Shown here: positions 58,806-64,000 of the stretch, in pieces
Position numbering within the stretch: the stretch's first letter is position 1
How the letters are laid out: each line of letters opens with the position of its first letter
Assembly (NCBI RefSeq): GCF_013409935.1
Contig: NZ_JACCCO010000001.1
Coordinates: forward strand, 1,922,001-1,986,000
Source of the DNA: Streptosporangium sandarakinum
GTDB lineage: Bacteria; Actinomycetota; Actinomycetes; Streptosporangiales; Streptosporangiaceae
Direction of reading: 5' to 3'
DNA length: 64,000 nucleotides
Program-made: the position numbers and the translations under genes
Notes under the pieces: model-generated
Told to the model about the DNA's origin: nothing
The model's database searches: none
What the model saw: the letters and a program-made list of their open reading frames with translations, nothing else

Positions 58806-60788
58806 CTAGACGAGCGCGTGCGGCTCGGGCGGGCCGTAGTCGACGAGCCGGGCCGCGCCGAGGAGCCAGCGGTCGCGGTCGCGCACGCACACGTAGCCGT
58901 AGCGGTCGGCGGAGAAGACCTTGACCCCGTCGGCCCGGCACTGGCGCATCAGCACCTCGTCCCAGCCCTCGGAGACGTCGGCGAAGCCGATGCCGCGCAG
59001 GACGGTACGGCGGGCCAGCAGCGTCGCCCCGGAGACCTCGGGGAGGTAGGAGTACTCGGCCGACGGCTGGCGCAGCACCGTCGCGGCGACGTCGCGCATG
59101 TGCGCGAAGTAGGCCGCCTTGCCGACGATGTCGGCGGTGGTGAACAGGAAGGGGCGGGCGAGGTCGGTCAGGTAGTGCTCGCCGTAGAGGTCGCGGCCGT
59201 CCATGACGGCGACCAGGTCGCCCTCGCACAGGTCGAGGGCGCGGTTCAGCATGCCGCCGAGGGTCAGCCCGGACTCGGTGCGGCGGGCCGCGACGTCCAC
59301 CCGGTCGGGCATCGCGGCGCGGGCCCGCTCGGCCGCGTCGGGGGCGTCCGACAGCACGACGAGCTGCACGACGCCCTTCTGCGGCGCGACCTGGGCGAGG
59401 GCGTGGTCGAGGTCGCCCCGGTCGATCAGGATGACCGAGACGTTCAGGGTGGCGCGGGCGCTGGGCAGGCCGACCGCGCCGAGCAGGTCGTCGACCTTCT
59501 GGCTCATCGTGCCGGCGGCGTAGGACTGGCGGAGCGCCACGTGGGCCCGGCGGTCGTCGGCGGAGAGGGCGAGGGCGTCCGGCGGGGCGGGCGGCCCGGC
59601 CTGCGGCGGCGTCGCGGCCACGGGTTCGGCCGGGTCGACCGGAGTGATCGGCGTGCCGCAGGCGGCCAGCTCGGCCATCCGCCAGGGCTCGGTGCCCGGC
59701 GGGCAGTACACGGCCCTGGGCCAGCGGTAGGAGGTGAGCACGTCGGGATACGCCAGGTGGGCGGGGAGCAGCTCCGCGAGGGTCAGCACCCGGTCGAAGC
59801 GGTCCCCGGCCAGCGGCAGCGGGTTGTGCACCCGGGGCTGGACGGCGAAGGGCAGCAGGCCCAGGGAGGGCGGGCGGCGGCCGGGCTCCGGCTCCCGCGC
59901 CGCCAGGGTGGCGCCCCATTCCTTGACGGTGCCGGGCAGCGCCGAGACGACGTGCTCGAACAGGCTCGCGGCGGCGGCGAACCGGCCGACCTCGCCGTGG
60001 GTGTGCCAGAAGACGGTGCGGATGCCCCGTTCGGCGCACCACGCCAGCAGGGCGCGCAGCGCCGGGCCGGCCTCGCGTACCTCGTCGGCCCAGGGGCCCC
60101 CGGTGACCGACTCCACCAGCAGCAGGTGCGGGACCTCGGCCGACAGGGCGCGGGCGAAGTCGCCGGGGGTGAACCCGGCGGTCTGGCGCCACTCGTAGCG
60201 CAGCAGCGCCTCGGCGTGCGGCTCGGCGACGACGGCCGCCGTCAGGTGGGGGCGGGTGTTGGGGCCGGTCGGCACGCGGAAGGGCTTGAGCTTGACCGAG
60301 GCGCCGCCGATGACCCGGGTGGAGGTGGTGGCCTGGAACGACGCGCCGGGGACCTGCCGGTCGGTCTTCTTGGTGACCGGGATGGGCTGCCGCTTGGGCG
60401 CGACCGGGCGCTTGGCGGGCTTGGCGGCCCCGCGCAGGCCCCGCGCCAGCCGGACCGGGTTGCTCTTGCCCGTCTTGATCGCGTCGCCGAGCCGGGACCA
60501 GCGGGCCACCTGCACCGACGACAGCTTCCACCTGGCCACCTCGGCCTGGTAGCGCTGCTCGGCCAGGTCGCGGCGGAGCTTCTCCTCGGCCGCCTGCGCC
60601 GCCGCGAGGCCCTTCTCGGCCTGCTCCAGACGCTCGCGCAGCGTGTTCGCCTCGGCCGACGCGCGCTCCGCGTCGGCGATCTTCGCCTGCGCCGCGTCGA
60701 GCAGCCTGGCCAGCTCGGCGGCCCGCTCCGCCTGGGCAACGGCGTCCCGCAGCGCCAGCCGTGTGCTCTCGAGTTGATCGCCCGCCAC
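58806..60788 (-). CDS. Coiled-coil glycosyltransferase-like protein (CgeB-like + degenerate GT2)
   Basis: This 660-residue protein has an N-terminal coiled coil of about 85 residues (LARLLDAAQAKIADAERASA), a basic linker, a CgeB-type glycosyltransferase half (PHLLLVESVTGGPWADEVRE, YPDVLTSYRWPRAVYCPPG), and a C-terminal GT2-like half. The C-terminal half aligns with the 409-residue glycosyltransferase at 51.6 kb, but its DDDD site is replaced by VMDGRDLYGEHY, so metal binding may be weakened. GGAGG lies 6 nt before the GTG. It is divergent from the asparagine-synthase-like gene, 70 nt away. Confidence 0.78.
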   Translation of the reverse strand: MAGDQLESTRLALRDAVAQAERAAELARLLDAAQAKIADAERASAEANTLRERLEQAEKGLAAAQAAEEKLRRDLAEQRYQAEVARWKLSSVQVARWSRLGDAIKTGKSNPVRLARGLRGAAKPAKRPVAPKRQPIPVTKKTDRQVPGASFQATTSTRVIGGASVKLKPFRVPTGPNTRPHLTAAVVAEPHAEALLRYEWRQTAGFTPGDFARALSAEVPHLLLVESVTGGPWADEVREAGPALRALLAWCAERGIRTVFWHTHGEVGRFAAAASLFEHVVSALPGTVKEWGATLAAREPEPGRRPPSLGLLPFAVQPRVHNPLPLAGDRFDRVLTLAELLPAHLAYPDVLTSYRWPRAVYCPPGTEPWRMAELAACGTPITPVDPAEPVAATPPQAGPPAPPDALALSADDRRAHVALRQSYAAGTMSQKVDDLLGAVGLPSARATLNVSVILIDRGDLDHALAQVAPQKGVVQLVVLSDAPDAAERARAAMPDRVDVAARRTESGLTLGGMLNRALDLCEGDLVAVMDGRDLYGEHYLTDLARPFLFTTADIVGKAAYFAHMRDVAATVLRQPSAEYSYLPEVSGATLLARRTVLRGIGFADVSEGWDEVLMRQCRADGVKVFSADRYGYVCVRDRDRWLLGAARLVDYGPPEPHALV

Positions 60789-60858
60789 GTCGTCCTCCGA
60801 TTCCTGAGCCGGGCGAAAGGATACCCTTTACTCAATCTCGACAAAGAGGAGTAGCACG

Positions 60859-62526
60859 GTGCAGTGGCCGACGTTCAATGTGAGGCCGTACGTCTGCGGC
60901 GGCATCGGCCACCTCGACGAGGCCGCGCTGGAGACCCTCCGGCAGGCGGGGCCGCGGGTGCGGCCCGCGCTGCGCGAGCCGGGAGCGGCCCTCTTCAGCT
61001 CCTCGCCGCTGCCGCCGTACCACCGCGGCGAGGGGACGTGGGCGTTCGCCTGGGGTGAGCGCGGGCCGTCGGGACCCGGCCGGACACGGTCGTGGATCGG
61101 AGTGGCGGAGGAGTTCGAGACGCCCGGCCTGATCGGCGACGGCGAGCGGATCGTGCTGCACGCCGGCGGACTCGGCCTGGTGGACGTCTACTACCTGGCG
61201 CTGGACGGCGTGGTCTACTTCTCCTCCCTGCTGGAGCCGCTGCTGTCGCTGACGCGCGGTCCGCACGAGGTCGACTGGGAGGCCTGGGCCGCGATCATCC
61301 AGGTCACCTTCCCGCTCCGCGACGACACCCCCTACACCGGCGTCAAGCGGCTGACCGGGTCGGGGGCGCTGGTGCTCGACCGGGCCACCGGCCGGATCGC
61401 CACCGAGCGGATGCTGCCCCGCTGGCTGCGCGAGGAGCCGTTCGAGGCGGGCCGCTCGGCCGGGGAGATCCTGGAGATCCTGCACGAGGTCTACAAGGAC
61501 TTCGAGGACCGGCCGCTGCTGGTGCCGGTCAGCGGCGGCTACGACTCGCGGCTGCTGTGCTCGGTCGCGGTGGCCCGGGGCGCCGACGTGGAGTCGTGGA
61601 CGACCAGCCCCGACGACGGCACCGACACCGACATCGCCTTCGCCCGCGCCATCACCCGCGAGCTGGGCGTACGGCACCGCGTGATCCCCCAGGACGCCGC
61701 CGCCTATCCCGCCGACGCGCTGGACGTCGCCCGGCGTCTCGAGTTCCTCACCCCGCACCACGCCTGGTACGCCCCCTTCGCCCGCGAGGTCCACCGGGCG
61801 GGCCGGACCCTGGTGGACGGCCTGGCCGGCGGGCCGCTGCTGAAGAACTTCATGGTCAGCGGGGCCGCGATCACCGCCTCCTCGCAGGCCGAGCGCAAGG
61901 CCGCTCTGCTGGGCTCGCTATCGCTGGGCGCCCCCTCGGTGCCGTTCCTGTCCGAGGCAGCCGCCGAGTGGATCGGCTCGGCGGTGCGGACGGCCTTCGC
62001 CCAGTCGACCTCGATGCTGAACGGCCACCGGGCCGAGCTGCCCCTCTCCGTGCTGCACACCCGGACGGCCAAGGGCATCGCCCGCTCGGCGGTCAACCTT
62101 GTCGGGCCCGAGGTGTCGTTCGCCGCGCCGTTCATGCACCCGGCCTTCTTCGACGCGGCGCTGTCGGTGGGGGTGGCCCGCAAGGACGGCGGGCGCTTCT
62201 ACCGGGAGCTGCTGCACGCGGCCAACCCGCGCGTCGCGGCGCTGCCCTCGACCAACGTCGTCAAGCAGCCGCTCCAGCGGGTTCCGCTGCGCTCGGCCGC
62301 CGCGCCGGCCCGCGAGTACGGCCACCGCATGCTGGCGCGGGTCGCCTCGACGGTGCCCACGCTCCTGTCGGAGCAGCTCCAGGACGTCGTCGCCGCCGGG
62401 CCGGACGCCCTGGCGCGGTTCAACGGGTGGAACGACCGGTTCTGGGTGCGTGGCCTGGTGCTCTTCGGAGCCTGGCTCACCGACCGCGAGGAGCGCCTGA
62501 CCGGCCTCACCCCGCCCTGGGCCTGA
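60859..62526 (+). CDS. Asparagine-synthase-like amidotransferase without glutaminase Cys
   Basis: This 555-residue protein has the PP-loop ATPase motif PVSGGYDSRLL (SGGYDS, 225-230) and C-terminal helices of AsnB-like enzymes (FAAPFMHPAFFDAALSVGVA). The N-terminus (MQWPTFNVRPYVCGGIGHLD) lacks the Cys2 nucleophile of class II glutaminase domains, so ammonia must come otherwise or the product is not an amide from glutamine. GAGGAG lies 7 nt before the GTG. Its placement beside glycosyltransferase-like genes suggests surface-polymer modification. Confidence 0.82.
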   Translation: MQWPTFNVRPYVCGGIGHLDEAALETLRQAGPRVRPALREPGAALFSSSPLPPYHRGEGTWAFAWGERGPSGPGRTRSWIGVAEEFETPGLIGDGERIVLHAGGLGLVDVYYLALDGVVYFSSLLEPLLSLTRGPHEVDWEAWAAIIQVTFPLRDDTPYTGVKRLTGSGALVLDRATGRIATERMLPRWLREEPFEAGRSAGEILEILHEVYKDFEDRPLLVPVSGGYDSRLLCSVAVARGADVESWTTSPDDGTDTDIAFARAITRELGVRHRVIPQDAAAYPADALDVARRLEFLTPHHAWYAPFAREVHRAGRTLVDGLAGGPLLKNFMVSGAAITASSQAERKAALLGSLSLGAPSVPFLSEAAAEWIGSAVRTAFAQSTSMLNGHRAELPLSVLHTRTAKGIARSAVNLVGPEVSFAAPFMHPAFFDAALSVGVARKDGGRFYRELLHAANPRVAALPSTNVVKQPLQRVPLRSAAAPAREYGHRMLARVASTVPTLLSEQLQDVVAAGPDALARFNGWNDRFWVRGLVLFGAWLTDREERLTGLTPPWA

Positions 62527-62945
62527 GGGACGCCGTTCCGGACCCGGCCCTCCCGGGCGACACTCTCGGAAAGCCCTTTCCCATCACCGTCGGCGCGACC
62601 CGGCCGGGCACCCGTACGCCCAGGTCAGCGTGGTCGCGGCCGACGGCTTTCCGGTAAAGAAACGGTAAGTGTCGTGACGGCTACGCGCGGATGGCGCGAT
62701 ACTCGCGGGGAATCCGCGGAACGGAGCGGAGACCGTCCGATTTCTGGGGGTTCGCCGCGCCCCTCCGGCTGGTAGTCTTCGCGGATAAAGCGCCACAAAC
62801 GGATGGCACCGAATCACAAATTCGGTCCGACCGGGGCCCGGAGCTCATGGGGATGACGACTCCCGGCCAGCGCGGTGATCACAACATGTTCAGCCGGTAG
62901 ACCGGCGACATCGTCCTGCCCTTTCTCACCCTGAGCGAGAACACG
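62527..62945. other. Intergenic region before trehalose synthase
   Basis: This 419-bp region has no supported gene. GC content is lower around 62640-62820, where treS regulatory signals are likely, but I cannot pick a promoter with confidence. Confidence 0.5.
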
Positions 62946-64000
62946 ATGCACGCATCCCCCTCCCCCGAGACCGTGTCCGAGGACTTCGTCTCCTCCGACC
63001 CGCAGTGGTACAAGCGCGCGGTCTTCTACGAGGTGCTGGTCCGCGGGTTCAAGGACTCCAACGGCGACGGCACGGGAGACCTCCGCGGCCTCATCGAGAA
63101 ACTGGACTACCTCCAGTGGCTCGGCGTGGACTGTCTGTGGCTGCTGCCGCTGTACGAGTCGCCACTGCGTGACGGCGGATACGACATCTCCGACTACATG
63201 AAGATCCTGCCGGAGTTCGGTGACCTGGCGGACTTCGTGAAGCTCATCGAGGAGGCCCACCAGCGGGGCCTGCGCATCATCACCGACCTGGTGATGAACC
63301 ACACCAGCGACAAGCACCCGTGGTTCCAGGCGTCCCGCCACGACCCCACCGGCCCCTACGGCGACTTCTACGTCTGGGCCGACGAGCCGACCGGCTACCC
63401 CGACGCCCCGATCATCTTCATCGGCGCCGAGGAGTCCAACTGGACCTACGACCCGGTCCGCAAGCAGTACTACTGGCACCGCTTCTTCTCCCACCAGCCG
63501 GACCTCAACTACGACAACCCGGCGGTCCAGGAGGCCATGCTGGAGGTGCTGCGGTTCTGGCTGGACCTCGGCATCGACGGCTTCCGCCTCGACGCGGTGC
63601 CGTACCTGTTCGAGCGTGAGGGCACGGCCTGCTCCGGCCTGCCGGAGACGCACGCCTACCTGAAGAAGGTCCGCGCCGAGGTGGACCGCCTCTACCCCGA
63701 CCGGGTGCTGCTGGCCGAGGCCAACGGCTGGCCCGAGGACGTCGTGGAGTACTTCGGCGACCCGACCACCGGCGGCGACGAGTGCCACATGGCGTTCCAC
63801 TTCCCGCTGATGCCGCGCATCTTCATGGCCGTGCGACGCGGCAGCCGCGAGCCGATCTCCGAGATCATGTCCCGGACGCCGAAGCTCCCCGAGAAGGCCC
63901 AGTGGGGCATCTTCCTCCGCAACCACGACGAGCTGACGCTGGAGACGGTCACCGAGGAAGAGCGCGACTACATGCACGCCGAGTACGCCAAGGACCCGCG
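62946..64000 (+). CDS. treS: Trehalose synthase / maltose alpha-D-glucosyltransferase, C-terminus beyond window
   Basis: The first 351 residues show a GH13 TIM barrel that interconverts maltose and trehalose. Present are [34 protein letters not shown], nucleophile Asp in [12 protein letters not shown], acid/base Glu in [13 protein letters not shown], and [12 protein letters not shown]. The domain order and the long N-terminus match TreS of the GlgE pathway. GlgE or Pep2 is not seen in the window but may follow. Confidence 0.93.
   Translation, partial: MHASPSPETVSEDFVSSDPQWYKRAVFYEVLVRGFKDSNGDGTGDLRGLIEKLDYLQWLGVDCLWLLPLYESPLRDGGYDISDYMKILPEFGDLADFVKLIEEAHQRGLRIITDLVMNHTSDKHPWFQASRHDPTGPYGDFYVWADEPTGYPDAPIIFIGAEESNWTYDPVRKQYYWHRFFSHQPDLNYDNPAVQEAMLEVLRFWLDLGIDGFRLDAVPYLFEREGTACSGLPETHAYLKKVRAEVDRLYPDRVLLAEANGWPEDVVEYFGDPTTGGDECHMAFHFPLMPRIFMAVRRGSREPISEIMSRTPKLPEKAQWGIFLRNHDELTLETVTEEERDYMHAEYAKDP

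Noticed and set aside
57184..60531. Long minus-strand frame joining the metallopeptidase to upstream DNA
   Set aside because: The metallopeptidase begins at 57999 with a good ribosome site; the upstream part is out-of-frame shadow of NrtL and the coiled-coil glycosyltransferase.

Overview
The window is very GC-rich bacterial chromosome with nearly all codon third positions G or C. The gene content points to a filamentous high-GC actinobacterium. A DivIVA/FilP-like polar coiled-coil protein, NucS, a YtrA-type GntR operon, an actinobacterial Rho with a large Arg/Gly/Asp insert, tricorn protease and NrtL are all present. As I remember the Streptomyces coelicolor map, core gene order resembles its lysA-hom-thrC-thrB-rho-rpmE-prfA-prmC-glyA-wecA-atp-nucS-mce-icmA stretch, read in reverse. 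There are enough differences (one FilP/Scy-like gene, ESX-like proteins, surface-glycan genes) to suggest a Streptosporangiaceae-type genus rather than Streptomyces. I could not run a search, so the genus is an inference.

Left part (1-15 kb): a thioredoxin-fold protein, then acyl-CoA/B12 metabolism. This comprises an isobutyryl-CoA mutase large subunit under a palindrome-bearing promoter, a MarR regulator, the MeaB GTPase coupled to a thiolase, and divergent methylmalonyl-CoA epimerase. A cobalamin adenosyltransferase at 18.7 kb would supply the cofactor. Between them lie two membrane/secreted proteins, the hendecad-repeat coiled-coil protein, two alpha/beta hydrolases, a zinc-ribbon protein, NucS, a TetR regulator and a STAS protein. 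A chimeric pseudogene at 14.9-15.3 kb fuses the start of an ABC ATPase to the end of a LuxR response regulator.

Middle (15-43 kb): tricorn protease, a GntR-ABC-permease operon with a 38-bp operator, a DUF2550 gene, and the complete F1Fo ATP synthase operon atpB-E-F-H-A-G-D-C behind an atpI-like gene with a CRP/GlxR-like site upstream. WecA, GlyA, a pair of ESX-like/repetitive proteins, the threonylcarbamoyl-AMP synthase-PrmC-RF1-L31 translation block, a NarL-type two-component system and Rho follow.

Right part (43-64 kb): threonine biosynthesis (thrC, thrB) is separated from hom-lysA by about 9 kb of accessory genes. These are two inverted paralogous family 2 glycosyltransferases, an MFS exporter, a SAM methyltransferase, another glycosyltransferase and a polysaccharide deacetylase. 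Beyond lysA come a zinc metallopeptidase, the ArgS-derived NrtL, a coiled-coil glycosyltransferase, an asparagine-synthase-like amidotransferase without a glutaminase cysteine, and the start of trehalose synthase. The accessory genes look like a surface-glycan island built into a conserved amino-acid backbone.

Recurring regulatory architecture: at least eight genes have a TANNNT -10 box 6-8 nt before the start codon and no Shine-Dalgarno sequence, predicting leaderless mRNAs. I found no tRNA, rRNA, CRISPR array, insertion sequence or prophage.
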